Shown here piece after piece: positions 10,574 through 21,396 of a DNA stretch of 64,000 nucleotides; the stretch's first letter is position 1, and each line of letters starts with the position of its first letter. The translations under genes and the position numbers were made by a program. Origin of the DNA: Orobanche coerulescens (Eukaryota; Streptophyta; Magnoliopsida; Lamiales; Orobanchaceae); assembly GCA_033398695.1 (NCBI GenBank), contig CM065802.1, forward strand, positions 202,201,096-202,265,095. Reading direction: 5' to 3'. Below the pieces are notes generated by a model, which worked only from the letters and a program-made list of their open reading frames with translations, was not told where the DNA came from and searched no databases.

Positions 10574-12196
10574 AAGGTTTATGCAATCGTATATTCGATA
10601 TTTGCATTTGGAATGCTTGGTCGTATGTTTTTATCATTTAGAATCATAATTGTTTTAATTGTTAATGTTTAATTGTTTATCTAAAAATTTATTTTTCATG
10701 ATTTTATATTATAATATAAATCTATTTTTCTTTTGAAAAAATGATTTATATGTGTAATATAAAAAGTAGAAAAATATTAATTTTGGATTCGGGACGAAAA
10801 GATGAGCCAGAAATGTGGTAGGACCTGACTTCTGGAACCGCCGAGTGGTCGCCGGATCGCCTGACAAAGTCCCGCCAAGAGCAGCACGTAGCGGCCGAGC
10901 AATATGCTGGGCTGCTCGGCCAGGGCTGGCAGCCCCTGCCACGCCGCAGGCTTGGTCCGGGTCTTGTGTTTTCCGACTCCATTTTTATATTACTTTCGGT
11001 AAATTAATTTCAAATTAAATAGGATTTAATTTGACTAAAATATAATTATGCTAATTTTATTTTTAAGGAAATTAATTTAATGAAATATTATTTTTCGTCC
11101 AGAACAATTGAATATTAACGATTGTATGATTAATTGGATTAATTCTAATAGATGAATTAACATTATATTGATTAGATTAATATTTAGATTAATTATTTTT
11201 GCCATTAATTTTAATATGATTGTTGCATTATTATTTGAATGGTGATGTAGTTCATGGACTTAGTTTATTGAATCTTTATTCGATGGGGTTGTAATGGCCG
11301 TTTTGAGCCGATTTTTCTTTTGGTATTTGTATAGGATGCAAATTTTATTATTGTAATAAATTAGCAATAATGAAGAGCCGAGGAACGAACCGCCATGATG
11401 ACGAAGATTTAAGACATGTAATTAGATTCTTGTATTTTAATCGATTCGGTGATGACTCGGTACTTAGGAACGGTCCATAAACTGCATGTTGTTAGATTTA
11501 GGTTATGTATGTTTTCATATTTTATGGCAAACAAACAAATCGACAAACCGTGCTTATAAAGGGATTAATGTGCAAAGTATAACATATAATCGTATTAAAC
11601 TCTCACTGACAAACACTAACTTATAAAGGTTTCATGGTTTCCTACCCTCCATCAAACTCATGGAAAATTGAAATCTAAACTGAAATATTATTCTTCCGAG
11701 TATGTCGGGGTCATATTTTGGGGAAGGTTGAAAAATTCCTAGAGTGCATTAAATGCCTTTAGTTGTGACAAATCAAACCCCCAGAAACTGTATGGGTTGT
11801 CGGGAGAAATTTAATTGTCAGACTAATACGAGTTGAGATTATAAACTTAGATAGTTCAGCGAGCCATAGAAACCGTATATGTTGAGGCCAAGTGAACAAG
11901 GGGTAAAAGAAGATCGAATCATCCATTAAATGTGTTGGTGTTAGACACCACTTTATAAATAATGATAGAATATAAACCGAATGGGTTGCCCTCTATTAAA
12001 CTTTGTAAAGAACTCGATCACCACTATGAAGTCAACCATGACTTACAGATTTCACATGAGAGTGTATAAATGCCGATAAAATAGTGGGAGCCGAGTTATA
12101 TAATAAGAAAGTCCTTAAACTCTTTACTCGGATCTTAATTAAACAATCACTAATGAATCTTAAATTATTCTCTACAGTTAACAAACATCTCTTAAA
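10574..12196 (+). other. Copia-3 leader with a GC-rich island
   Basis: Noncoding, AT-rich leader. The first 100 bases (CGTATATTCGATA, TTTGCATTTGGAATG, TTTAGAATCATAAT) and 11500-12180 match the Copia-1 leader in the same order. A GC-rich island (about 10810-10980, with gccgag, ggctgctcgg and cacgccgcagg) stands about 245-420 bases after the PBS, as in Copia-1 and Copia-2, but with unrelated sequence. Confidence 0.65.
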
Positions 12197-12998
12197 ATGA
12201 CAATGAACCCACTCACAATACTGCTAGAAAAGAACACCCTGACTGGTCTGAACTATGTGGACTGACTTTGGAACTTAAGGATTGTCCTCACTATGGAAAT
12301 GCTTAGATACGTCTTGGAGGCGGACATCCCAGTGGCTCCTGCAAGTACCCGAGCTAATAAGGAAGATGCGTTGCCCATGAAAAATGGGTAAAAGACGACG
12401 TAAGAGTGTGCCTTTACATGTTAGGCTCAATGACCAATGAGCTCCAACATGCCCATGAATTGATGACGTCTTCGAGAGCCATCTTAGCGCACTTGGTTGA
12501 GCTCTATGGAGGGAATAGTCGAACTGCTAGATATGAGATATCAAAGCAATTATTCGGCCCCAGGATGAAGGAAGGAGAGATAGTTGGGACCATGTCCTCA
12601 AGATGATCTCGATGATTGAGAGATTAGAAGCTCTTGATTTTCATATACATGCATATCTTCACACTGAACTCATCTGGCAGTCACTTCATGTCTCCTTTTC
12701 CCAATTTGTCATGAATCTTAACTGCAATGCGATGCGTGTGACAGCTAGACTAATAAACAAACTAACGACTGGACAGTCTCAGATGAAGACAAAGGGAAAA
12801 GAAGTTGCACTTATTATTTCTTCTGGGACTTGAAAGTCCAAGAATAAGAAGAAAAAGAACAAAAAGCAATTAGGTCCAAAAGCCAAGATCGACAAGGGTA
12901 AGAGCAAAGCCCCAATCGTTCAAAAGAGCAAAAGGGCTAAGAAAACAAACGCATGCACAACTGTGGTGAGCTAGGACACTAGAGGAGGTACTCTTGGC
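12197..12998 (+). pseudogene. Copia-3 gag, broken
   Basis: The ATG at 12197 gives MTMNPLTILL, KNTLTGLNYVD and then a stop (TGA where Copia-type gag has Trp in DWL). Further frameshifts follow. Recognisable pieces are MLGSMTNELQHAHE (12418 onward), ARYEISKQLFGPRMKEG, MISMIERLEALDF and SFSQFVMNLNCN. The Lys-rich tail is next, and then a damaged zinc knuckle near 12955-12990 whose first Cys region reads NCGELGH-like. It is closely related to Copia-1 gag. The sequence leaves the family at about 12998. Confidence 0.82.
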
Positions 12999-13247
12999 CA
13001 CTAAGTATACAAAATACAGCTTGGAAAAGTATAGGTACAACAAGTTGTACGATTTTCGAGTTTGAATGCGTAACGGAAGTTTGTTTAAGTGAGTTGTTGT
13101 AAGTACAACAACTAGGCTTTCTCCTATTACCTTATTGCGTACATGGTTTTGCAATGTATACTTATAATAATCACAGTTTATGAAAATAATAAATGCAGAA
13201 GGTAAATAACACCGTATTTAAAGTGGTTCGAGGTAAACCCCTCTACG
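12999..13247 (-). repeat. Sirevirus-A 3' LTR, distal (left) part
   Basis: This 249-bp piece continues after Copia-2 at 21397, because both flanks of Copia-2 share the CTACG duplication and the joined text GGTAAACCCCTCTACG/TCCACTTT is typical of Sirevirus LTR ends. No inverted terminus matching the right end (ATCCCAACA) is visible at 12999, so this end is probably truncated where it meets Copia-3. Confidence 0.6.
13243..13247. repeat. Copia-2 target-site duplication, left copy (CTACG)
   Basis: CTACG here is repeated at 21392-21396, directly outside the two ends of Copia-2. Confidence 0.9.
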
Positions 13248-13714
13248 TGTTGGAATATAAAACGCAGCGGAAGCTAGTTGGAGAAAATATTTTATAAACG
13301 GTTTTATAAACTAACCAACATAAAAATTGGATCTATTTAGGCTTGTCAATTAATTAACTAAACAGATTAATAAATAATCAAATAGATATATTTACGCATG
13401 GAAGTCGGTAATTAGTACCTTTGATGCGAAGTGGTAGAAATTCCCTTTTGGATCGATCGAACACCTCCTTGTATTCTTCCTTGATCTACTTGTATTTCTA
13501 CCTCAAAGTCTTCTAGAGTATATCCCGCCAATTATCCAGATGTCGTGTGGGAAACAATCTACCGGACTACTTGGAGAGCAACAGGGATCGGCCAAAATTA
13601 TTCTTCCAAAATTCCTTTCGATTTTCTCTCTATTTTTCTTGAATATTTGTGGTATTTTAGAAAAATATTGTGTTAACTAAATTATGGAATCCAAGACACA
13701 AGTCAAGATCCACA
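13248..13714 (-). repeat. Copia-2 3' LTR, U3 portion deleted
   Basis: These 467 bases align with 18995-19461 of the 5' LTR. Beyond 13714 the two copies diverge at once. Here the pol stop codon (13716-13718) follows immediately, while the 5' LTR continues for about 1 kb. The missing part includes the TATA-containing U3 and the polypurine tract. A GACACAAGTCAA motif occurs both in the LTR and in the neighbouring pol 3' end, a possible microhomology for the deletion. Confidence 0.85.
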
Positions 13715-13715
13715 A

Positions 13716-14411
13716 TTAATCTAGGTTGTCTTTGACACAAGTCAACCCCATTCCTTCCACATGCCCTTCAAATGACTTTGAGGGCAATCCTTTCGTGAAA
13801 GGATCAGCTAGGTTGTCTTCAGATGCTATCTTGGAGACAATAATCTTCCTTCTCTTCACAAAATCTCGAATGATATGATATTTGCGCTTGATATGTTTGC
13901 TTGCTTTGTGGGCCCCATGGTTCCTTCGAATTTGCAACAGCATCGGTATTATCACAATAAAGTGTAATACTCCTAGGCAAATTAGGAATCACACCCAAAT
14001 CCTTTAGGAAGTACTTGAGCCATACCGTCTCTTTAGCTGCCTCTGAGGCTGCTACATACTCGGCTTCCATGGTAGAGTCCGCTATACATTTCTGCTTCAC
14101 ACTCATCCAACTGATGGCTCCACCTCCCAAAGTGAAAACATTTCCGGAAGTTGATTTCGACTTTCTTTGTTTGCACTGAAATCCGAGTCAGTGTAACCCA
14201 AAGGACAAAGTGTATACGATTGATATATAAGAATATGCTCCCTAGTCCTTCTCAGGTACTTGAGTATATGCTTGACAGCAATCCAATGTCCCGGTCCTGG
14301 GTTCGACTGATATCTCACCACCATGCCTACAACATGAGAGATATCAGGCCTAGTGCAAATCATAGTATACATAAGGCTTCCCACTGCCGAAGCATAAGGG
14401 ATCAGCTTCAT
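13716..14411 (-). pseudogene. Copia-2 RT end and RNase H, frameshifted
   Basis: Three overlapping frames together carry the copia RT-RNase H connection (VGSLMYTMICTRPDIS), [14 protein letters not shown], the RNase H motif [17 protein letters not shown] and [12 protein letters not shown]. They also carry [13 protein letters not shown] and the C-terminal DPFTKGLPSKSFEGHV. At least two frameshifts separate them. The final stop is at 13716-13718 beside the LTR remnant. Confidence 0.88.
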
Positions 14412-14420
14412 GTCATCTAT

Positions 14421-15200
14421 CTACTTATGTGTCCTAGGACACATAGGCTTAGATAGCTGAATTACATGTCTGTAAGGTAAGAAACCTTTCTTGGAATTCT
14501 CCACGCAGAGCTGCTTTAGCACCGTATCGATATAGGATGCCTGAGATAAGCACAACATCCTTTTCTTGCGATCTCGAAAGATCTTAATACCAAGGATGTG
14601 CCCGGCTTCTCCCAAATCCTTCATATCGAACTGCTCAGACAACCATACCCTTACGTCTGATAATACCTTCACATTGTTTCCAATTAGAAGTATATCATCT
14701 ACGTACAGTACAAGGAACACTAGCATATTTCCATCGCAGTTTTTGTATACAAAAACCTCACTAGGACACTGTTCAAAACCATATGATTGAATGACCTCAT
14801 CAAATCGCATGTTCAAAGACCTTGATGCTTGCCTAAGACCACAAATGGCTCTATTAATCTTGCACACTAAATGCTCCTCTCCTTCAGCAATGAATCCCTC
14901 AGGTTGGCGCATATATATTTCCTTATCAAGACTCCCGTTCAAGAACGCAGTCTTGACATCCATATGCCAAATATCCATATCCAAATGCGCAGCTATAGCT
15001 GAGAGAATCCAGATCAATTTAAGCATGGCTACTGGCGAAAAGGTCTCATCATAGTCAATGCCCTCCTTCTGAGTATAACCTTTCGCAACAAGCCTTGCTT
15101 TGAAGGTTTCAACCTTCCCTTTCGATCCTCTCTTACGATTGTAGACCCACTTACTTCCAATGGGTTTTACCCCGTTGGGTAGCTCTACTAGCTCCCACAC
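14421..15200 (-). pseudogene. Copia-2 reverse transcriptase
   Basis: A 259-codon open stretch holds nearly the whole copia RT. Landmarks are GSKWVYNRKRG, KARLVAKGYTQKEGIDY, MDVKTAFLNGSLDKEIYM, CGLRQASRSLN and the catalytic YVDDILLIGNN at about residues 165-175. It ends in SQASYIDTVLKQ. The first Met is internal to the polyprotein. RT copies the packaged RNA into cDNA. Both flanking joints are frameshifted or stopped, so no full polyprotein can be made. Confidence 0.9.
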
Positions 15201-15204
15201 TTGG

Positions 15205-16355
15205 TTAGAATCCCCATTTTGGATTCCATTGCTGTTTACCAGGATTCAGCATCCTTGTCTTGAACTGCCTGCTTATACGTACATGGATCCGTTTAATCCT
15301 GGTCTGGGTAGTGGTCCGAATACCCTCCCACGCAGATGAAATGTTCAGGTTGACGAACAACCCTACCACTATGATGAGGCATGTCCTTGGTTTGCGTATC
15401 CATAATAGTGTCGATACGTGGTACACTAGGTGTTTGTACAATTGGTATTGTCGAAATCTCGCACCTAAGTTCTTCTAGAATTACCTCACTCCTAGGCTTG
15501 TGGCTTATTACATAGTCCTCCTCTAAGATCCGAGCATTGGTGCTACCAATGACCTTTTGATCTTTAGGACTGTAGAATAAGCCACCCATCGTTCCCTTCG
15601 GATATCCTACAAACACAAGTACTTCTGTACGATATGCCAACTTATCAGCTTTCTTATTCAGCACGTGTGTTGGTGAAACCCAAATCCGAACATGTCCTAG
15701 ACTGGGCTTGCGCCCATTCCACAGTTCTGTGGGTATTTTTGGAACTGATTTCGAAGGCACCAAGTTTAGAATGTACGCCGCTGTTTCCAAGGCATATCCC
15801 CAAAACGAAATAGGCAAATCAGAATAACTCATCATTGACCTAACCATCTCTAATAAAGTACGATTCCTTCTTTCAGAAACGCCATTTTGTTGTGGTGTAC
15901 TCAGTGAGCTGGGAAGTAATCCCCTCATATGCCAAGAAATCCAAAAACTCTCCACTAAGATACTCGCCACCACGATCAGATCGTAGTGACTTGATACTCT
16001 GTCCATGATGCTTCTCCGTTTCAGCCTTGAATTCTTTGAACTTATCAAAAGATTCAGACTTACATCGCATCAAATAGATGTATCTATATCTCGAATAATC
16101 ATCTATGAACATGATGAAGTATTCGAAACCACCCTTAGCCCGGATGTTCATTGGACCACATACATCGGTGTGTACTAATTCCAATACATTTTGTGTACGA
16201 TTTCCTTTGCTTTGGAAATCTCTTTTAGTCATTTTACCCTCGAGACATGATTCACAGATTGGAAATGACTCAACTTGGAGCGAACCCAATAGGCCATCGC
16301 TCACCAATCTTTGAATCATTCTAAGGTTAATAAGACCCAATCGTAAATGCCACAA
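15205..16355 (-). pseudogene. Copia-2 integrase
   Basis: The first frame (16355-15873) carries HLRLGLINLRM and CESCLEGKM (HHCC zinc region), the first Asp in HTDVCGPM, FIDDYSRYRYIYLM and the second Asp in SDRGGEYLSG. It then shifts frame. The second frame (from about 15960) continues with TPQQNGVSERRNRTLLEMV, which holds the catalytic Glu, and the C-terminal GHVRIWVSPTHV and FVGYPKGTMGG. All three catalytic acidic residues are therefore present but split between frames. The part beyond 15441 is the variable integrase-RT linker. Confidence 0.88.
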
Positions 16356-16563
16356 ATATGTTGGATTTATGCTCGAAGGTTCTTTTTTTTATTAGGATTA
16401 GTCAAATAATTAAGCAATTTATAATTATGCAAGGGAGTCGGTGCAGCATTAATGATATAAAGTTCTTCTTATAAGTACTCCCGCAAACATATTCACCATT
16501 TCTTTTAATAATTGCATTGTCTTCAAAAGAAACTGAATATCCATCACGACGCAATTTAGAAAC
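16356..16563 (-). other. Copia-2 protease-integrase linker, decayed
   Basis: About 200 bases between the protease and integrase segments. No continuous frame is left, and a T-rich run lies at 16381-16392. Confidence 0.5.
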
Positions 16564-16970
16564 TTAAATTAAATTCATTCTAAAATCGGGTACTAATAAG
16601 ACATTATTTAGAACTAGAATCCTATCATCAATTTTTAACTGCACGACTCCCACTGCAATAGCCTTCAGCCTGGAATAGTCGCCCCAGCTTATTGTAATCT
16701 CATCCGCACTAAGTACCTTGGTTACTTTGAACCCCTGCGAGTCATAACAAACATGATCAGTGGAGCCCGAATCCACTATCCACGAAGTGATAGAATAGGC
16801 ATCCAACATATTTTGACTACTAGTGCATGAGACGTACCTTTCTTAAGGCAGTCACTCTTGAAATGCCCTTTCAGACCGCAATTGAAGCACTTGCCCTTCG
16901 GCTTTTTGTTTGCCTCAGACTGAGGAGCCTTTGACTGAGGAGCCTTGCCCTTAGCTTTGAAGGTTGCCAC
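16564..16970 (-). pseudogene. Copia-2 nucleocapsid and protease
   Basis: Two overlapping frames give the CCHC knuckle CFNCGLKGHFKSDC, preceded by a Lys/Gln-rich stretch, and the aspartic protease site WIVDSGSTDHVC. The latter is followed by the typical beta-strand text LNNVLLVPDFRMNLI. A frameshift lies between them near 16800. Confidence 0.88.
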
Positions 16971-17003
16971 TTGCTTCTGGCCAACTTGCTTTTTCTTCTT
17001 TCC

Positions 17004-17650
17004 CTATTTGGATTTTGAAGAAGCAGCACCGGTTGCCGCAATAATTTGATGATAACCTTGTTTGAAGAGACCTTCGGTAGACTGAAGCTCTATCAGAAGT
17101 TCTGCCAATGTGTAAGTCCTACGATTCATATTGTAGTTGAGGCGGAACTGCTCAAAGCTTCTTGGTAAACTTCCCAAGATAATATCGACTAAATGACTCA
17201 AGATCGATAGTGGCCCCAGATGCTCGCCTGCTCAAATGAGACATCATTTTAAGAACGTGATCCCTTACTGGGGTCCCTTCAGATATTTGGGTTGTCATCA
17301 AAACCCTCATTTCATTTTGCCTAGACGCCCGGTTCTGATGACCAAACATCTCAGTGAGATTTTTCATCATTTCCGCGGCCGAGCCCATCGTCTGATGCTG
17401 ATGTTGCAATACATTTGTTAGTGAAGCCAAAATGTAACAGCGAGCCATCTCATCAGACTTTTTCATTTTCGGAATTCAGCCAACTCTTCAGGAGTTGCAT
17501 CCGTTTCTGGTTCCAAAGGGCTCTCCTCAGTTAAAACAAATTTATGCCCCTCGGCAGTCAAGACAATATCAAGATTTCTTTTCTAGTCGGCAAAGTTAGT
17601 GCCATCAAGTTTGTTTTTTTGAGAATAATAGCTAGTGGATTGAAATACGT
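17004..17650 (-). pseudogene. Copia-2 gag
   Basis: Frames 17466-17152 and 17201-17004 carry EMARCYILASLTNVLQ, MRVLMTTQISEGTPV, HVLKMMSHL and LPRSFEQFRLNYNMN, all standard copia gag landmarks. Upstream, the N-terminal part reads DGTNFAD-stop-KRNLDIVLTA, with TAG in place of the expected Trp. FRK-stop-KKSDEM has TGA in the comparable place. Both are consistent with G-to-A changes of TGG. A short frameshift separates the two open pieces near 17180. Confidence 0.85.
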
Positions 17651-18980
17651 TTGAGAATAAAATTAAAAACACCATTCATCACATAATTCCACGCAAAATG
17701 TATTGAAAAACCGTAAAACACAATATATATGCAATCAACCAACACATTGAAAAACCGCACATGCAAGCCACGATAGTGTGGACGTTTACAGATAATTTTC
17801 AAGTAGATTTTAACGTCTTTAATTTTAATATCTAGCGAAGATGTATTTTGACAAGTAAAATTAATAGTTGGTTCCTCTTGGCCATGTATTTAATTAACAT
17901 AGACTCCAATGAGGAGCTTATTAATCAATACACCTAAGTGAACACCATAATTTAACAAACCTTAGAATATCATTTAATGATAATAGTCTTACAGATGGAG
18001 AGGTCCTATCATAAAAATAATATTCACCTTTTTGTTATCAAATTTGAAGTTCAAAACTAGTGATCCAATAATTAGCACATTCGATGTGGAGGAAGACTCT
18101 AATGTCAACGCGCATGCTAATTATTTCACAATTTAAACCAATTATGGAGGCCAATTTGATTTTGAAAAATCAATTTAAAATCGCTTAGTTATTTTGAAAA
18201 ATTAAGGTTTTTAATTTTCTCGTCCTAACATGAAAGAAACATATCATGCATACATTCATACATGTCATTCATCAAAAACAATAAAAAACAACAAATAATA
18301 AAAATTGGATAATTAAATCAAATTATCATGGCTCTTATTCCTCGTTTTGAATAACGAGAAAATCAACGGCTCGTTTGCTCCCACTACTTCAAGCATCTCG
18401 CGGAAAATTGACTAGGACCATACATCGAACGACCCGAACAGGACAACTTGACCCGCTGGCCACTACCCGACTTGCTGCCCGCTGCCCGACCCGCTGCCCG
18501 AACTGCCCGACTAACTGTCCGAACTGCCCGACCCGTCACGCGACACGACCCGACCTGCGGCCCGAAAGGACCTACGGCCCGACAGTCAGCACTCGACCGG
18601 CAACTTGCCAGTCTCGGTCGGTTCATCCGATCGGGACTCCTCTTCGCGGTGGAATTCTTTCTCTTTCGTGCTTTGTGTGTTCCAATTCGATTACAATTTC
18701 ATTCGAAATAAAATACATCGAATTACAGCAAATTACAAGAAAAATATATCCTATTCTACCCATGGATTTTCTCATGGAAAAAACTTATACATGCCTTAAA
18801 CCGGGCCAAATTACCAAAAACGCGAAAATAAATAAAAAACATCACATAGCCATGATAATTAGATCATATTCTCCTGCAAGACAAATTCTAGCAAAATATT
18901 CCAAAATCATACTATTTGAATATTTAATTGCTAGCATATTAATCACCGAATTAATTAAATTGAACAGAACCTAAAGACCA
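17651..18980 (-). other. Copia-2 leader with a CTGCCCGA-repeat GC island
   Basis: An AT-rich noncoding leader of about 1.3 kb. At about 18432-18600 it holds a GC-rich tract with at least five CTGCCCG units in imperfect tandem. The tract keeps long frames open on both strands, including a 199-codon plus-strand ORF (18375-18974). I take these ORFs to be by-products of the repeat, because the composition is Arg/Cys/Pro-rich and nothing similar is seen in the other leaders. Confidence 0.65.
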
Positions 18981-18992
18981 GCTCTGATACCA
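18981..18992 (-). promoter_or_regulatory. Copia-2 primer binding site (tRNA-iMet)
   Basis: The minus strand reads TGGTATCAGAGC, the canonical plant iMet primer site, two bases from the LTR end. Confidence 0.93.
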
Positions 18993-20073
18993 ATTGTTGG
19001 AATATAAAACGCAGCGGAAGCTAGTTGGAGAAAATATTTTATAAACAGTTTTAAAAACTAAACAACATAAAAATCAGATCTATTTAGGCTTGTCAATTAA
19101 TTAACTAAACAAATTAATAAACAATCAAATAAATATATTTACGCATAGGAGTCGGTAATTAGTACCTTTGACGCGAAGTGGTAGAAATTCCCTTTTGGAT
19201 CGATCGAATACCTCCTTGTATTCTTCCTTGATATACTTGTATTTCTACCTCAAAGTCTTCTATAGTATATCCCGCCTATTATCCGGATGTCGTGTGGGCA
19301 ACAATCTACCGGACTACTTGGACAACAACAGGCATCGGCCGAAATTATTCTTCCAAAATTCCTTTCGATTTTCTCTCTATTTTTCTTCAATATTTGTGGT
19401 ATTTTAGAAAAATATTGTGTTAACTAAATTATGGAATCCAAGACACAAGTCAAGATCCACAACTAAACACACAAAAAAAAAAGTGAAATTTTGGCTAAAT
19501 AATAATCAATAAATTGGCCACCCCATGCTACCTATTTATAGGTGTTTTGGGCTACTCTAGGGCCCTTAAGGAGGATATGGTAAGGACTCTTAATAGATGT
19601 CATCTTTCTATATTAGAACTCTTCCTAATATAATGACTCTATTAAATATCAACTTAGTCCACTAAAAGGTTGATATTGCACTTCCTACTAAAATCCCAAA
19701 TTACGAAATTGGGCTCATTTTTGAATTAATTATTTCCCGTGTTTAAGATATTCCATGACCATTAATTAATTTAAGCTACTGAGAGCTTTTAATTAATTAA
19801 TGTGTTATACATGAGTATACCACTCGACTATTATTATTATATCGGAAAATTAATTCCACATGCAGGGTTTAAAATAATAATCCTTTCGAGTGCCTCAAGG
19901 GACATGATCAACCTGACTTATCAGGACACGATTTCTAGCTATAATATTAATTATCATATAAATAATAATATTGCTCAAAATATCGAGCATATTGAGTCAA
20001 TCATTGTGGCTCTCACCCATAATAAATAAAAGCAATAAATATTAGATATATAATTAAATATTAATCACTAGAA

Positions 20074-20078
20074 TTAAG
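20074..20078. repeat. Solo-LTR target-site duplication, left copy (TTAAG)
   Basis: TTAAG is repeated at 20990-20994, directly flanking the solo LTR. Confidence 0.9.
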
Positions 20079-20472
20079 TGTTGTTACCCAAAATATTATC
20101 CGAAGATGATATTACTGGAATGGTCGAGTAACAAACAAATGCGAGAACACTTCCGTGGAAAAGTAAATAACGCAAGATTTGCCGGGGTTGTTATTCCCGG
20201 GCTTGAATGCTCTCGCGGGATGTTATTAATATAAATACTTTGGAGTACAAATATTAATGTTTGAATACTTTTACAATGAGTGTAAAGATTCTAGTTATCT
20301 TAGCTATAGAGCGTGAAGATTGCCGGAAGAACCAGATATGAAGCTCTGTGAGTTCTTGCTTTTTGATGTTCTGTATAGGTGAATGAGTTTCACTGACAAT
20401 GGGTTTCACTCTTTGCAGAGTGTATCTCTCTCTGTATGTTTTTTACTCCTCTGGCCACTATTGGAGGCCTCC

Positions 20473-20480
20473 TATTTATA
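20473..20480 (-). promoter_or_regulatory. TATA box of the solo LTR
   Basis: The minus strand reads TATAAATA, preceded at about 37 bases by the first of the CGATCG palindromes. Confidence 0.7.
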
Positions 20481-20516
20481 GGAGAAAAGATTGCTGGGTC
20501 CTCTCCGGCGATCACG

Positions 20517-20961
20517 GGCGATCGCCGTTTTCTATATTAGAATAAGGTGGGCGATCGTCCCGTCACGTGGGACTATTCCCTTAAAGTCCGAGGCTGCTGC
20601 TGGCAGCCAGCTGTGCGAGCCAATGGGAAACCTACACGCGTCCTGAGTCGCTGTCTGGGGAGGACCCACCTTGTACCTTTCGGTGGGCCTGTTGGTAGGT
20701 GTGAGGTTGGTGACAGGCTGGGGTCAAAGGTCTTATCTTGCGGTGCCTTTTGCGGATCTGCATGTGGGTCTATGTCCGAGATTCGGTCTTCGAAGATTTT
20801 GATGGGTGTCGGATTCACATGCAGTATGGGACGATCGTCTACAGTCAGGTATCATTGGCGATCGCAAGATGCATACAGACGATCGCCTTGGACGCCGATC
20901 GCTAGGTGCTTGCCCAGCATCTGTCTTCTTTGGCTGGCTCTTGACCATCATGCCGATCGCC
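20517..20961. repeat. Cluster of seven CGATCG-centred palindromes
   Basis: CGATCG occurs at 20519, 20552, 20832, 20859, 20880, 20896 and 20954, usually within a wider GGCGATCGCC or GACGATCGTC context. Two copies (20517-20526 and 20830-20839) are perfect 10-bp palindromes. All lie on the upstream side of the solo-LTR TATA box. Confidence 0.85.
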
Positions 20962-21391
20962 ATCGAGGCGTATAAATCGCCGCACAACATTAAGAAATAA
21001 TAATTGTCCGAGATGTGCGTTCTTCTTATAGTCAGTACAGAAGAATCTATCTCACCTCGATCCTGTTCAACGTATACCGAATATGCTAATATGTGCTAAT
21101 GGTCAAGACCAACCAATCTCAAGCATATATTACAACCTCTCACATAATGGTCTAATGTTATATAGGTTGTGAACTAAATATTACTATATAAGGAACTAAT
21201 AATGTGATCTTCTGTGTGACATGACACACCACATTATCTACAATATAAAGTAATTAGACAACATTTGCATAACCATAACGTAAATAAATATGCAAAACAT
21301 GTAATAAATGAATTAAATATTCTCTTAGATAAACACCGGGAAATTAGGCAATACAAGCATAAAGTATACTTTGATGTATACAACCCTAACA

Positions 21392-21396
21392 CTACG
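21392..21396. repeat. Copia-2 target-site duplication, right copy (CTACG)
   Basis: Perfect match to 13243-13247. Confidence 0.9.

Larger units (their letters stand above)
9795..12998 (+). mobile_element. Copia-3: truncated Ty1/copia element (LTR, leader, gag)
   Basis: The 5' LTR (9795-10560), PBS, a 1.6-kb leader and a broken gag are present in plus orientation. Similarity to Copia-1 runs from the PBS through the nucleocapsid knuckle and stops near 12996-13000, where Sirevirus-A LTR sequence begins. Protease, integrase, RT and the 3' LTR are missing. The LTR itself is unlike the Copia-1 LTR but resembles the fragment at the right end of the window. Confidence 0.8.
20079..20989 (-). mobile_element. 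Nested solo LTR, 911 bp
   Basis: The sequence starts TGTTGT and ends ACAACA (perfect inverted termini), is flanked by a 5-bp TTAAG duplication, and lacks any internal region, so it is a solo LTR left by LTR-LTR recombination. A TATA box on the minus strand (TATAAATA at 20480-20473) sets the orientation. Seven CGATCG palindromes lie upstream of the TATA. Superfamily is not decided: no coding part remains, and the LTR matches none of the others here. Confidence 0.88.
13248..21391 (-). mobile_element. Copia-2: near-complete but degenerate Ty1/copia element
   Basis: The element runs from its 5' LTR (18995-21391, containing a nested solo LTR) through PBS, leader, gag, protease, integrase, RT and RNase H to a shortened 3' LTR (13248-13714). 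Both outer ends have TGTTGG / CCTAACA termini and a perfect CTACG target-site duplication, so the element boundaries are secure. The coding region is broken into at least seven pieces. By my count about 22 of 467 aligned bases differ between the two LTR copies (about 4.7%), older than the Tekay element. It inserted into the Sirevirus-A LTR. Confidence 0.93.
18995..21391 (-). repeat. Copia-2 5' LTR containing a nested solo LTR
   Basis: The plus-strand start TGTTGG and end CCTAACA match the LTR termini of Copia-1. Removing the nested insertion (20079-20989 plus one TTAAG copy) leaves an LTR of about 1.48 kb. A TATA box is visible on the minus strand (CTATAAATAGG, about 19530-19540). The first 467 bases pair with the 3' LTR remnant at 13248-13714. 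Confidence 0.88.

Noticed and set aside
18375..18974. A 199-codon plus-strand ORF in the Copia-2 leader
   Set aside because: It is kept open by the GC-rich CTGCCCGA repeat, runs antisense to the element, has no start context or family resemblance, and is absent from related leaders.
18981..18992. Possible tRNA gene matches (TGGTATCAGAGC)
   Set aside because: Only the 12-base primer complement is present next to LTR ends. No cloverleaf or intron structure is seen.
20547..20975. A 142-codon plus-strand ORF in the solo LTR
   Set aside because: It lies antisense to the TATA-defined orientation, covers the CGATCG repeats, and has no resemblance to known proteins.
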